Shown: positions 1 to 9,738 of the stretch, in pieces | Layout of the letters: each line of letters opens with the position of its first letter | How positions within the stretch are numbered: the stretch's first letter is position 1 | Assembly (NCBI GenBank): GCA_015488275.1 | Contig: WFOD01000090.1 | Location: 1-47,931 of the forward strand | Direction of reading: 5' to 3' | Length of the DNA: 47,931 nucleotides | Origin: Deltaproteobacteria bacterium | GTDB lineage: Bacteria; Desulfobacterota; Desulfobulbia; Desulfobulbales; S012-135 | The notes under the pieces: model-generated | The model's input: the letters and a program-made list of their open reading frames with translations, nothing else | What the model was told of the DNA's origin: nothing | The model's database searches: none | Position numbers and translations under genes: made by a program

Positions 1-1
1 A

Positions 2-1189
2 GACAGCCCTCACCTCATGTCGGGCTACGTGGACGCCGCCGCGCGGGAGTTTGCCCTCCAACCCATCACACGGCCCTTTCCCACCGGGGACGTGGGATAC
101 AGGGACGAACACGGCAACCTGTTCATCACCGGCAGAAAAAAGGACGTCATTATTCGCGGCGGCGTCAACATCAGTCCGGCCGCGGTGGAGGATGTGTTAC
201 TGGAGCTCCCTGAGGTCAAGGAATGCGCCGTTGTCGGCATACCTCACGAGGTTTACGGCGAAGAGATCGTGGCCCTGGTCTGCTTGGAGCCCGGGCTGGG
301 TCTGGGGGATGTGGAGCCGGTCCTGCGTGAACGCTGCGCCGCCAAGCTGAGTTTCTACCAGCAGCCCCAGCAATTCTTCGAGATCGACCGGATGCCGCGC
401 AGCGTCAGCGGAAAAATCCAAAAAGAAAAGCTCCGGGCCATTCTCAAGCGAAAGCTCGGGCTGAAAGACCCGGAGAAAGAGCAAGCCAGGGATAAGGACA
501 TGCACATGTTCCGGCGCCGGAGGCGCATCGTAGACCTGACGCTGGCTCTGCATCCGGGTATGCCCAGCTACCCGACCCCCTATCATCCCGGCATGTCCGT
601 GACCTTGATGGCCACGCATGAAAAGGACGGCCGCGAGGTCCGTCAAATCGTGCTCGGATCGCACATGGGAACGCACGTGGACGCGCCGTTGCACATGCTG
701 CCGAGTGGCGCGTCCATTGATGCGGTTCCGCTGTCCAGATTCATGGGACCGGCAGGGATGGCGGATCTGCGCGACATTCCGCCGCGCCACGAGATCGGCG
801 CCGAGGAACTGCAACAGCGGCTCGGCGGACGGCCGCCCAAACGGCTTATCCTGCGCTACGGCTGGGACCAGCGGCTGGGAGACCAGAGCTATTTCACCGA
901 CCACCCGTATCTCTCCGAAGACGCCGCGCGATGGCTGGTGGAGGAAAAGGTAGTGCTGCTGGGCATGGATTGTCCACAACCGGACGCCCCGCATAACACC
1001 AACACGCCGGTCCATAAGATCCTGTTGGGCGGAGGCGTGGCCTTGTTGGAGTATTTGTGCAATCTGGATGAAATCCGCGCCGACCGGTTCGAACTCGTGG
1101 GCCTGCCGTTGAAAATCAGAGGCGCCGACGGTTCTCCGGTCCGGTGCGTGGCCGTGGTTGAGGACAACAAGGAAACAGAGGAAGCATGA
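2..1189 (+). CDS. AMP-dependent ligase (C-terminal part) fused to a kynurenine-formamidase-like cyclase domain; 5'-truncated by window edge
   Basis: A8-like TGDVGYRDEHGNLFITGRKKDVIIRGG and A10-like SGKIQKEKLR; then, with no intervening stop, a cyclase domain with HMGTHVDAPLH (HxGTHxDxPxH metal-binding motif). The reading frame is open to the left edge. Confidence 0.85.
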   Translation, partial: DSPHLMSGYVDAAAREFALQPITRPFPTGDVGYRDEHGNLFITGRKKDVIIRGGVNISPAAVEDVLLELPEVKECAVVGIPHEVYGEEIVALVCLEPGLGLGDVEPVLRERCAAKLSFYQQPQQFFEIDRMPRSVSGKIQKEKLRAILKRKLGLKDPEKEQARDKDMHMFRRRRRIVDLTLALHPGMPSYPTPYHPGMSVTLMATHEKDGREVRQIVLGSHMGTHVDAPLHMLPSGASIDAVPLSRFMGPAGMADLRDIPPRHEIGAEELQQRLGGRPPKRLILRYGWDQRLGDQSYFTDHPYLSEDAARWLVEEKVVLLGMDCPQPDAPHNTNTPVHKILLGGGVALLEYLCNLDEIRADRFELVGLPLKIRGADGSPVRCVAVVEDNKETEEA

Positions 1190-1446
1190 ACGACGTCAGG
1201 CGGTTCGTATATAACTGGTTCAAAAAAAAAGCTGAGAGAAAAAGGCTGGATGTAGAGTTCACCGATGACCTGGACTATTTCCAGGCGGGCCTGCTCGATT
1301 CCCTGGGCGTGGTGCTTTTGGTCCAGGAAATCGAAGCCGGACTCGGTGTGCGTTTCACGGAAGAGCACTTCTTGGACCGGCGTTTTGCCACGCTGGGTGG
1401 CCTGATTGCGATCGTCCAACATATCAGGGACGGCGAAAAGGATTAA
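1186..1446 (+). CDS. acyl carrier protein
   Basis: 86 aa, GLLDSLGVVLLVQEIE with a DSL phosphopantetheine attachment site; ATGA overlap with upstream gene. Confidence 0.85.
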   Translation: MNDVRRFVYNWFKKKAERKRLDVEFTDDLDYFQAGLLDSLGVVLLVQEIEAGLGVRFTEEHFLDRRFATLGGLIAIVQHIRDGEKD

Positions 1447-1449
1447 GCC

Positions 1450-2235
1450 ATGACCGCGCATTACAACCGGACCGAGTTCGCCGAAGCGCTGGCGAAAGTC
1501 GGGCTGCAAAAGGGCGACGTGGTCTTTTCTCACAGCAGTATTGGCTTTTTCGGCTACCCTGAGGAAGGCCGAGACAGGGATACGGTCTGTGAAGTCATCT
1601 TTCGGGCCTTCTTCGACGTCCTCGGCGACGAGGGGACTTTGGCCGTGCCCACCTTCACCTATTCCTTTTGCAAGGGCGAGCCTTTTCTGCCTGAACATAC
1701 GCCTTCCACATCCGGGGCCTTCACGGAGTGGCTGAGGCGGAGGGCCGACGCCAAGCGGTCTCTTGACCCCATCTTTTCCGTGGCCGCCGTGGGCGGACGG
1801 GCCGTCCGCATGACGAATGACGCGCCAAAAGAGTGCTTTGGCGAAAACAGCTTTTGGGACCGCCTGCACGCCGCGGGCGGACGCATCTGCAACCTCAACC
1901 TCAACGCCGGGTTCAACACCTTTTTGCATTACGCCGAGTGCAAGGCCGACGCGCACTACCGGATGCACAAACTGTTCACCGGAACCATCATCCAGGGCGG
2001 GCGAACATGGGAGTCCACGGTCGATTTTTTCTGCCAGTCGCCGGACCATCCCTATGCGGACTACGATCTATTCGCGGCCCTGGCCGAGGAGCAGGGGCTT
2101 GTGCGCAAGGCCAGGGTGGGCAGGGGGGTGATCGTATGCATTGACGCTGCAGACGCCTTGGATTTTTTCCTGACCCGATACGCTGGCGACAAACATTTTC
2201 TGCACCCAGAGGTTAAGGAGCGCGCATGTCCTTGA
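1450..2235 (+). CDS. AAC(3) family N-acyl/acetyltransferase
   Basis: GDVVFSHSSIGFFGYPEEG...GTLAVPTFTYSF...SLDPIFSVAAVG, typical of the AAC(3)/YokD fold. Confidence 0.85.
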   Translation: MTAHYNRTEFAEALAKVGLQKGDVVFSHSSIGFFGYPEEGRDRDTVCEVIFRAFFDVLGDEGTLAVPTFTYSFCKGEPFLPEHTPSTSGAFTEWLRRRADAKRSLDPIFSVAAVGGRAVRMTNDAPKECFGENSFWDRLHAAGGRICNLNLNAGFNTFLHYAECKADAHYRMHKLFTGTIIQGGRTWESTVDFFCQSPDHPYADYDLFAALAEEQGLVRKARVGRGVIVCIDAADALDFFLTRYAGDKHFLHPEVKERACP

Positions 2236-3569
2236 AAGCGTCTGTCGAGGAAGCCGTGCCGAAGGCCGAAAGCGCTTCGGCCATGCGGGAGCTTTTGACC
2301 GAACTGTTTCCCGTCCACCGGGCTCTGGTGGGCCCTGGGGCTGAGCGCACCCTGGAGATCATCTCCCGCCGCCTGGACCTGGAGGTGGAAGAAGTGCCCA
2401 GCGGAACCGAATGTTTCGACTGGATCGTGCCCAAGGCCTTCAAGGTCAACCAGGCCTGGGTCGAAGCTCCGGACGGGACGCGGATCATTGATTACGTTGA
2501 CTGCCATTACCACGTATGGAACTACAGCCGCCCCTTCGAGGGGGTGCTGGCCAGGGATGAGCTCAAGGCCAAAATCGCCACCCATCCTGAGCTGCCTGAT
2601 GCGGTGCCGTTCCGGTTCACGTATTACCGTGACGATTGGGGCCTGTCCGCCTCGGCCAGGCAGGTCGAGGCCCTGCCCCAGGGACCGTACAAGGTCTGTA
2701 TCGACACCGAGTTGTATGACGACTTCCTGCGCATCGGCCAGATAAAGTTGCCAGGAGAAAGCGACCGGGAAATCTTGTTCACGGGCTACATCTGCCATCC
2801 GCTGGGTGCCAACGACAGCCTGTCCGGCGTGGTCGTGCTCGTGGAGCTTTTCCGCCTGCTCTCCCGCCTGCCGCAGCGGCGCTACACCTACCGCCTGGCC
2901 TTGTGGCCCGAAGGTATCGGGGCCATAACCTATCTGTGGCGGTATCCCGAGCGGATCAAGCGCACCTTGGGAGGCTACGTGGTTACGTGTTGCGGAGATC
3001 CCGGACTGCTGACCTACAAAAAGAGTATCGCCGGGAACTCCATCTTCGACCGTGCCATGCTGCACGTTCTGGCCCACTCGGGGCAGCCTTACTCTACCAG
3101 AGAGTTCGGGTTCCACCGGGCCAGCGACGAGGCATACCTGAGCGCGCCCGGATTCAGGCTCCCTATGGGTTCGCTGATGCGCACGCCGTACGGGGAGTTC
3201 CCCGAATACCACTCATCCGCCGACAACCTGGACTTCGTTACGGACGAGGCCCTGCTGGAGACGCTGCAAACCTACTGGCGCGCGGTCATGGTTCTGGAGG
3301 CGAACCGTGTGTACCGGCCCAAATACGAGACATTACCGTTCTTGAGCCGTCACGGGGTCTACCCCTATCACGAGGGCGCGGGCGACGGCAGCCTCATGAC
3401 CCCGGCGGCCGACGCATACTACCATCTCATGGGATTCGCCGACGGGCGCGCCGACCTTCTGGCCATTGCCGAGCGGACCGGCACGCCCATGAAGTTGCTG
3501 ATCACGCCTGCCGAGGCCTTTCTCGAAAAAGGCTTGATCGAGGCTGTGGATGAGGAGGAGGACGGTTAG
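2226..3569 (+). CDS. DUF4910/M28 aminopeptidase-like protein of polysaccharide loci
   Basis: YICHPLGANDSLSGVVVLVELFRLL and the overall pattern resemble DUF4910/DUF2172 aminopeptidase-like proteins. Confidence 0.75.
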   Translation: MSLKASVEEAVPKAESASAMRELLTELFPVHRALVGPGAERTLEIISRRLDLEVEEVPSGTECFDWIVPKAFKVNQAWVEAPDGTRIIDYVDCHYHVWNYSRPFEGVLARDELKAKIATHPELPDAVPFRFTYYRDDWGLSASARQVEALPQGPYKVCIDTELYDDFLRIGQIKLPGESDREILFTGYICHPLGANDSLSGVVVLVELFRLLSRLPQRRYTYRLALWPEGIGAITYLWRYPERIKRTLGGYVVTCCGDPGLLTYKKSIAGNSIFDRAMLHVLAHSGQPYSTREFGFHRASDEAYLSAPGFRLPMGSLMRTPYGEFPEYHSSADNLDFVTDEALLETLQTYWRAVMVLEANRVYRPKYETLPFLSRHGVYPYHEGAGDGSLMTPAADAYYHLMGFADGRADLLAIAERTGTPMKLLITPAEAFLEKGLIEAVDEEEDG

Positions 3570-3570
3570 C

Positions 3571-5424
3571 ATGTGCGGGATCGCAGGCTATTTTGGACCT
3601 CGCGAGCTGCCCGAAGAACGGGTCGAAGCGTGTCTTCAGCTCATGCGCCGCCGCGGGCCTGACGCTCAAGGGGTGTGTCGGGCTTCCGCTCCGGGTGACC
3701 GCAGGCTCTACCTGCTGCACACGCGCCTGTCCATCATCGATATCGACCCGCGCGCCGATCAGCCTTTTTTCCGCAACGGCCTGTGCCTGGCATACAACGG
3801 GGAGCTATACAACTACCCGGAGTTGAGGGCCCGCCTGAAATCCGAAGGCGAATGTTTTTTCACGGACAGCGACACCGAGGTTTTATGCGCGCTGCTGGCC
3901 CGTTGGGGGCTGGACGGGCTGGACGCGTGTGAAGGCATGTGGGCCTTTGCGGCCTATGATGAACGGGAAGGACGGCTTCTGCTCTGCCGGGACCGCTTTG
4001 GGGAAAAGCCGTTGTACCTGTGCCGCGACCGCGAGGGCGGCCTGTATTTCGCCTCTGAGGTCAAGTTCCTGTTCGCCTTGCGCGGCAAGGGCTTCCCGGT
4101 CAACACCCGCCATCTGCTCCGCTACCTGATCAATGGGTACCGTGCTCTTTACAAGAGCGGCGAGCAGTTTTTCCTGGGCGTGGAAGAGCTTCCTGCGGCC
4201 ACGATCATGGAAATCGCCCCTGACGGGTCCCAAAAGAAGTGGCCCTATTGGACGCCCGGGGTCAACGTAGACAAGGGCATGGATTTTCCCGAGGCCGTGG
4301 AAGGGGTCAGGGAGGCGTTGATCAGGAGCGTGCGCCTCAGGCTTCGTTCTGACGCCCCCCTGGCGTTCTGCATGAGCGGAGGGGTGGACTCCAATAGTCT
4401 CATCTCCATCGCCGCCAGGGTCTTGAATCATGACGTCCACGGATTCACCATTGTCAACACGGACCAGAGGTACGACGAGCAGGGCATGATCGAGCGCTCG
4501 GTGGCCGAGCTGGGGATCAGGCATACGGCGATTCCGGTGCAGGCCAGGGAGTTCCTTCCCCTGCTGCGGAGCCTGGTCTGCGGCCACGACGCCCCGGTCT
4601 TCACCGTCTCCTCCTTTGCCCACTGGCTGTTGATGCAGGCCGTGGCTCTGCACGGCTACAAGGTGTGCGTAAGCGGCGTCGGCGCCGATGAACTGCTCGC
4701 CGGATATTACGACCACCACCTGATGTATCTGGCAGAGGTGCGTAACGACTCAGAGCTGTTCGAAAAGTCTTTGGAGAACTGGCGCAAGCACATCCGCCCC
4801 CTGGTGCGTAACCCCTTGTTGCGCGATCCCAACGCCTTTGTTGACAATCCGCGGTTAAGAGACCACCTGTATCTGAATGCGGATGAATTCCAAAAAAGGC
4901 TCAAGAGCGGATTCCATGAGCCTTTTGCGGAGCGCCGTTACCACCCCGGCCTGTTGCGAAACAGGATGCTCAACGAGCTGTTTCACGAGGTGGTCCCGGT
5001 CATCCTGCACGAGGACGACCTCAACGCCATGTACTTTTCCATCGAGAACCGTTCGCCGTTTCTGGACCGCGGGCTGTTCGAGCTTTGCTGTTCGGTTCCC
5101 GAACGGCACCTGATCCGCGACGGGTACAACAAGGCGGTGCTGAGGGAGGCTGTGCGGGGCATCGCCCCTGACGCCATCGTAGATGAGCGGCGCAAGGTCG
5201 GCTTCAACGCGCCCGTGCGTTCGTTCCTGGAGGTCAACGACCCTGGGGTTAGGCAGTGGCTCCTGGACGGCGGACCCATCTACGAGCATGTGCGCAAGGA
5301 GCCTGTGGAAGAGCTGCTCAACCGGGAGTTTTTACCCAACAGTGAAAGCAAGTTCTTGTTCTCCTTCATCAACGCGAAAATCTTCCTGGAGGAATACGAT
5401 TCGAAGAGCGGAGGGGGGATATGA
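3571..5424 (+). CDS. asnB: asparagine synthase (glutamine-hydrolyzing)
   Basis: Starts MCGIAGYFG (Cys2 nucleophile); synthetase PP-loop SGGVDSNS. Confidence 0.92.
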   Translation: MCGIAGYFGPRELPEERVEACLQLMRRRGPDAQGVCRASAPGDRRLYLLHTRLSIIDIDPRADQPFFRNGLCLAYNGELYNYPELRARLKSEGECFFTDSDTEVLCALLARWGLDGLDACEGMWAFAAYDEREGRLLLCRDRFGEKPLYLCRDREGGLYFASEVKFLFALRGKGFPVNTRHLLRYLINGYRALYKSGEQFFLGVEELPAATIMEIAPDGSQKKWPYWTPGVNVDKGMDFPEAVEGVREALIRSVRLRLRSDAPLAFCMSGGVDSNSLISIAARVLNHDVHGFTIVNTDQRYDEQGMIERSVAELGIRHTAIPVQAREFLPLLRSLVCGHDAPVFTVSSFAHWLLMQAVALHGYKVCVSGVGADELLAGYYDHHLMYLAEVRNDSELFEKSLENWRKHIRPLVRNPLLRDPNAFVDNPRLRDHLYLNADEFQKRLKSGFHEPFAERRYHPGLLRNRMLNELFHEVVPVILHEDDLNAMYFSIENRSPFLDRGLFELCCSVPERHLIRDGYNKAVLREAVRGIAPDAIVDERRKVGFNAPVRSFLEVNDPGVRQWLLDGGPIYEHVRKEPVEELLNREFLPNSESKFLFSFINAKIFLEEYDSKSGGGI

Positions 5425-7109
5425 CGGGGGCATCAATCGGCCGCCATAGAGTACACCCCTTTTCACCATGCGGCGGCCGGGAGGTCAGCGAACGCCTTGT
5501 GATATTCTTCCATGTGCCCAAGTGCGGCGGGGTCACGATGAGCGCGCTCTTTGACCGCATCTTTGGAAACGGCCACTATGGCCGCGTCAATTTTCCCCAC
5601 GAATGGCTCGCGGTAAAAAAAAGTGGCTTTGCCCGGCGCACGGGCGAGGATCTGGCCGTATCGGGCCATGCCTCCTGGGGAATCCACAGCATCTTCGCGC
5701 ACCCCAAAAACGTCTTCTACGTGACTACGTTGCGCGAACCGTTCAGGCTCTTTCTCTCCGACTACCGTTACGCCCGGATGAACTACACGCCGGCCAAATC
5801 TCCGGAGGAGTATCTGGAGAATCATTACGGCTGCAACATGATGACCGCCTACTTGGGCGATGGAGATCTGGATCTGGCCAAGAGGCGCCTGGCCGAGACC
5901 TACTTCCTCTTCGGGCTGGTGGAGCGGTACAGGGAAAGCGTGGCCTTGCTCGCCCACCATCTTGGCCTGCGCGTTTCATGCTTCAGCGTGCGCAACAAAT
6001 CACGTCCGTCGGGAGAGGAGCCGGAGACGGATTCCCGGCTGCAAAAGCGCTTCGCCGAGAAAAATCTGCTGGATATCGAACTGTATCAATACGCACTCAA
6101 CCTGTTCGAAGAACGGTTGAAAAGCGTGGACGGGCTGGCCGAGCCCTTGACCGCCCCGCCTCTTGAAAAGTTGGATGAGAACTCCTGGCACAAAAGTTCA
6201 AGCAAGGCTCGCGAGCAGATTGACAAAGGCCGCCATGACGAGGCGGCAAAGGTTCTGGAGGCCGGCGGGGCCAAGACAATGGCGGTCTACCGGGCCATCG
6301 CCCGAGCGTATCAATCCCAGGGCGACGAAGCGCAAGCAGAGCGCTGGCTGCGGGAAGGGGTGGAAAAGTATCCAAGCATGATCCGCGAGCTTTATTACTT
6401 CTATGAACAGCGCGGGAACTTGGAGCAGGCCACCCGATTGGCGGACGCAGCAGCCGCCGAACTGTTGCAACTGGATGTTGCCGAACCTCCAGATGCATCC
6501 TTCAATAGGTTCAAGAGGGACATCCTTTTCGACTTGGCCCGCTATCGTCTCATGGCTGGCGAGCGAGACGCAGCCTTGACTTGCTACCGCCAGGCATACC
6601 GGGCCGCACCGACGTCCTGGGATTCCTATCTGGGTAAGCGGCGACTTGAGAAGGGGCCATCCGTTATGGACACGCTTTCGCGCAAAGAGCGCGTCCTGGT
6701 GCTTCGTCTGGGACCGTTGTTGTGCCTGGATAGCTTTTTCGACACGCTGGCCGGATTACGATCACGGCCAAAAATCGAGCTGGTGATACAGGAGGACCTC
6801 GCAGATCATGTGGCCGGAAGCGACCTAGTCGCCGCAGTGCACCGCATCGCGCCGGGACGTTTTGACCTTGAGCGCGAAAGGCCGCGTCTGTCCGAGAGGT
6901 TGTGGCGCACACGTTACGACGCTGTGATCGTGGTCATCAACAGGGAAAATCTGAGTCGGTTCCAGCAAGCATACGCCTTGGCCGCAGAGCTCAACATGGA
7001 GGTCTGTCTCGTATACCCGATGATCAACGTATGCCTTGGGGCGCAGGAGAGGTTTTTCTGCGAGATATCGGTTGCCAACATACGGTTGGCGAGCGAGGCC
7101 CAAGCATGA
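5421..7109 (+). CDS. sulfotransferase-family protein with TPR-like and C-terminal extension
   Basis: VIFFHVPKCGGVTMSALFDRIFG resembles the PAPS-binding 5' loop; later helical repeats (EAAKVLEAGGAKTMAVYRAIARAYQSQGDEAQAERWL). Confidence 0.7.
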   Translation: MTGASIGRHRVHPFSPCGGREVSERLVIFFHVPKCGGVTMSALFDRIFGNGHYGRVNFPHEWLAVKKSGFARRTGEDLAVSGHASWGIHSIFAHPKNVFYVTTLREPFRLFLSDYRYARMNYTPAKSPEEYLENHYGCNMMTAYLGDGDLDLAKRRLAETYFLFGLVERYRESVALLAHHLGLRVSCFSVRNKSRPSGEEPETDSRLQKRFAEKNLLDIELYQYALNLFEERLKSVDGLAEPLTAPPLEKLDENSWHKSSSKAREQIDKGRHDEAAKVLEAGGAKTMAVYRAIARAYQSQGDEAQAERWLREGVEKYPSMIRELYYFYEQRGNLEQATRLADAAAAELLQLDVAEPPDASFNRFKRDILFDLARYRLMAGERDAALTCYRQAYRAAPTSWDSYLGKRRLEKGPSVMDTLSRKERVLVLRLGPLLCLDSFFDTLAGLRSRPKIELVIQEDLADHVAGSDLVAAVHRIAPGRFDLERERPRLSERLWRTRYDAVIVVINRENLSRFQQAYALAAELNMEVCLVYPMINVCLGAQERFFCEISVANIRLASEAQA

Positions 7110-7717
7110 TCGCGGTCATTGACTACGGGTTGGGTAACGTGCGCTCGGTGGCGGGCGCGGTGCAACGGGTGGGTTACGAGCCCGTTCTGACGCGCGACCC
7201 GCACACACTGGCCCGCGCCGACAAACTGATCCTGCCCGGCGTGGGCGCGTTTCCCGACGGCATGGCTCGGCTTAAGGCTCAGGGGCTGGACGAGGTCCTT
7301 GGCGAACTCGTCATCGGTCGCGGCAAGCCGATACTGGGCGTCTGCCTGGGGATGCAGCTTCTCGCCAAGGAAAGCCTCGAGTTTGGACGCCACCAGGGCC
7401 TGGGCTGGATCGACGCCACGGTGATAAAGCTGGAATGCGACGGGATGGAGCTGCGATTGCCCCACGTAGGGTGGAACGATCTGTTTCAGGTGGCGAGCTG
7501 TCCCCTGTTTAAAGAAATTCCGGAAGATGCCCTCTTCTATTATGTGCATTCCTATCACCTCGAGTGTCGTTCACGAGATCTGGTAAAGGGTGAATGCGAG
7601 TACGGCGGCCGCGTTACGGCGGTGGTGCAAAAGGACAATATTTTTGGAGTACAATTCCATCCGGAGAAGAGCCAACTTTACGGTCTGGTTGTGCTGAAAA
7701 ATTTTCTCGACCTGTAA
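7106..7717 (+). CDS. hisH: HisH-type glutamine amidotransferase (amidino-sugar pathway paralog)
   Basis: MIAVIDYGLGNVRSV, VCLGMQLL nucleophile, FGVQFHPEKS. Confidence 0.9.
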   Translation: MIAVIDYGLGNVRSVAGAVQRVGYEPVLTRDPHTLARADKLILPGVGAFPDGMARLKAQGLDEVLGELVIGRGKPILGVCLGMQLLAKESLEFGRHQGLGWIDATVIKLECDGMELRLPHVGWNDLFQVASCPLFKEIPEDALFYYVHSYHLECRSRDLVKGECEYGGRVTAVVQKDNIFGVQFHPEKSQLYGLVVLKNFLDL

Positions 7718-7727
7718 CGGCGAGTCA

Positions 7728-8471
7728 ATGGTACGCAAACGACTCATAACGGTGCTGACCTTTAACGACGGCGTTTTGTTTAGGACCCGAAACTTCTTCC
7801 CGGATTACCGTTACACGGCCAACTTCGTGGATACGTGGTCCGTTGACGAGATCGTGCTTTTGGACATCACCCGTCCGGGTGAAGGAGCGCGGGAAAATTT
7901 TTACGCCGTGCTGGAGGAATTCGCCGCCAAATGCTTTGTGCCCTTGACCGCAGGGGGCGGGGTGCGTGGCCTGGAGGATTTTCAAATCCTCTTGTCCCTG
8001 GGCGCTGACAAGATTCTGATCAACACCGCTGCGGTGGAGGAGCCGGACCTCATCCGGCGGGCGGCGTATCGGTACGGCAGCCAGTGCGTTATGGTGGGCA
8101 TTGATGCGCTGCGCAGGTCAGACGGGCGGTACGAAACACGCACGCATTTCGGGGCCAGGCCAACGGGTCTGGACCCGGCCGCCTGGGCCGCTCGCGCGGC
8201 TGCACTCGGGGCCGGAGAGATCCTCGTGCAGTCCATTGACAGGGACGGCACGCTGGAAGGCTACGACAACGAGCTCAACCGGTTCGTTTCTGAAGCCGTG
8301 GACATCCCGGTGCTGGTCTGCGGAGGCGCTGGTAAGTGGATGGATTTCGTAGACGGGTTCACCAAGGGCGGCGCTTCGGCGGTCTGTACGACGAACATCT
8401 ATCATTTCACGGAAAGCAGCATCTCGAGCGCCAAGAGATTTCTGAGAAACGCCAATATCAACGTTAGATAA
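7728..8471 (+). CDS. hisF: HisF-type cyclase/synthase subunit (amidino-sugar pathway paralog)
   Basis: MVRKRLITVLTFNDGVLFRTRNFFPDYRYTANFVDTWSVDEIVLLDITRP; directly after hisH and before the amidotransferase. Confidence 0.88.
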   Translation: MVRKRLITVLTFNDGVLFRTRNFFPDYRYTANFVDTWSVDEIVLLDITRPGEGARENFYAVLEEFAAKCFVPLTAGGGVRGLEDFQILLSLGADKILINTAAVEEPDLIRRAAYRYGSQCVMVGIDALRRSDGRYETRTHFGARPTGLDPAAWAARAAALGAGEILVQSIDRDGTLEGYDNELNRFVSEAVDIPVLVCGGAGKWMDFVDGFTKGGASAVCTTNIYHFTESSISSAKRFLRNANINVR

Positions 8472-8580
8472 TGCCTCGCCTTTCAAAAGAACCATGAGCG
8501 CACCCGACACTGTTACGTTCAGTTTTCTCAAGCCCGGCAACAGCCCCGGAACAGGCTGCGGAACGGGCGGAAGGCGGATT

Positions 8581-9738
8581 ATGTTCTGCCGCAAATGCTT
8601 GATGCCCAATACCCGGCCGCGCATCGTTTTCGACGAGGAAGGCGTGTGCAACGCCTGTCGCCACGCGGAGGCGAAAGCGGCCATCAACTGGCAGGCTAGA
8701 AAGGACGAGTTCCTGCGTATTCTGGATCGCTACCGGTCCAAGGACGGCTCGTGGGATTGCATCGTTCCATGGAGCGGCGGCAAGGATTCGTCGTCCATAG
8801 CCTACAAGCTGAAATACCATTTCGGCATGAACCCGCTGTTGGTGACCTTCTCGCCCATGATGCCCACCGAGATCGGCAACAAGAACAGGGAAGCGCTCTT
8901 GCGTCAGGGATTTGACCACCTCTTTTTCCGCCCCGATCAGAAAATACAGCGGCACCTGGCCCGGCGTTTTTTCATCGAACGCGGCAACCCCAAGGTCTGC
9001 TGGGACGCAGGCGTCAACTCCCTGCCCCTGCGCACGGCCGTGGAAAAAAACATTCCCCTGGTCTTTTTCGCCGAGCATGGCGAGAGCGAATACGGCGGCA
9101 AGGTGCTGAGCGAAAGACATCAAAAGATGCGCGACTTCACCGAAGTCATCGAGCACCAGGTGGGCGACGACCCGCGCAACTGGGTGGATGACGTGGTCTC
9201 GGAAAGGAACCTTGCCCCCTATGTTTACCCGGATGAGGAACTCCTGGCCAAGGTGGGCGTCAAGGCGCTCTACTTCGGGTATTTCTTCCGTTGGAGCATG
9301 GCCGAGAACTACCGTTTCATCAGGGATAAGTATGAGTTTTGCACGGATCCCAAGGGGCGCACCGAGGGTACCTTCACCAATTTCGACAGTATCGACGACA
9401 AGATTGACGGCCTTTACTACTATATGCAGTACATCAAGTTTGGATTTGGCCGGGCCGTGCGTGACGCATGCCGCATGATCCAAAACAACCAGCTCACCCG
9501 GGAAGAAGCCCTTGATCTCGCCGAAAAGTACGACGGCGAGTTTCCCCGCGAATACCATCAGGAGGTGCTGGAATACCTCGACCTGAGCGAAGACGAGTTT
9601 TGGGACGTGGTGAACAAACACCGCAACCGGGAGATCTGGAGCGGCGGCAACGGACGCTGGAAGCTGCGTTTTTCCCTGCGCGAGGCCTGTCTCGGCGGGG
9701 ATGCGGTCCGGGTGACAGAAGGAGGGAGGACGGCATGA
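8581..9738 (+). CDS. N-acetyl sugar amidotransferase (WbpG/PseA family)
   Basis: MFCRKCLMPNTRPRIVFDEEGVCNACRHAE and PP-loop VPWSGGKDSSSIAYKLK; adjacent hisH and hisF. Confidence 0.9.
   Translation: MFCRKCLMPNTRPRIVFDEEGVCNACRHAEAKAAINWQARKDEFLRILDRYRSKDGSWDCIVPWSGGKDSSSIAYKLKYHFGMNPLLVTFSPMMPTEIGNKNREALLRQGFDHLFFRPDQKIQRHLARRFFIERGNPKVCWDAGVNSLPLRTAVEKNIPLVFFAEHGESEYGGKVLSERHQKMRDFTEVIEHQVGDDPRNWVDDVVSERNLAPYVYPDEELLAKVGVKALYFGYFFRWSMAENYRFIRDKYEFCTDPKGRTEGTFTNFDSIDDKIDGLYYYMQYIKFGFGRAVRDACRMIQNNQLTREEALDLAEKYDGEFPREYHQEVLEYLDLSEDEFWDVVNKHRNREIWSGGNGRWKLRFSLREACLGGDAVRVTEGGRTA

Noticed and set aside
1450-2235. Aminoglycoside resistance gene
   Set aside because: AAC(3)-family homology alone does not imply resistance; operon context with ACP and glycan genes favors a biosynthetic acyltransferase.
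7106-8471. Histidine biosynthesis operon
   Set aside because: Only hisH and hisF are present and they directly precede an N-acetyl sugar amidotransferase; the glycan role is more likely.
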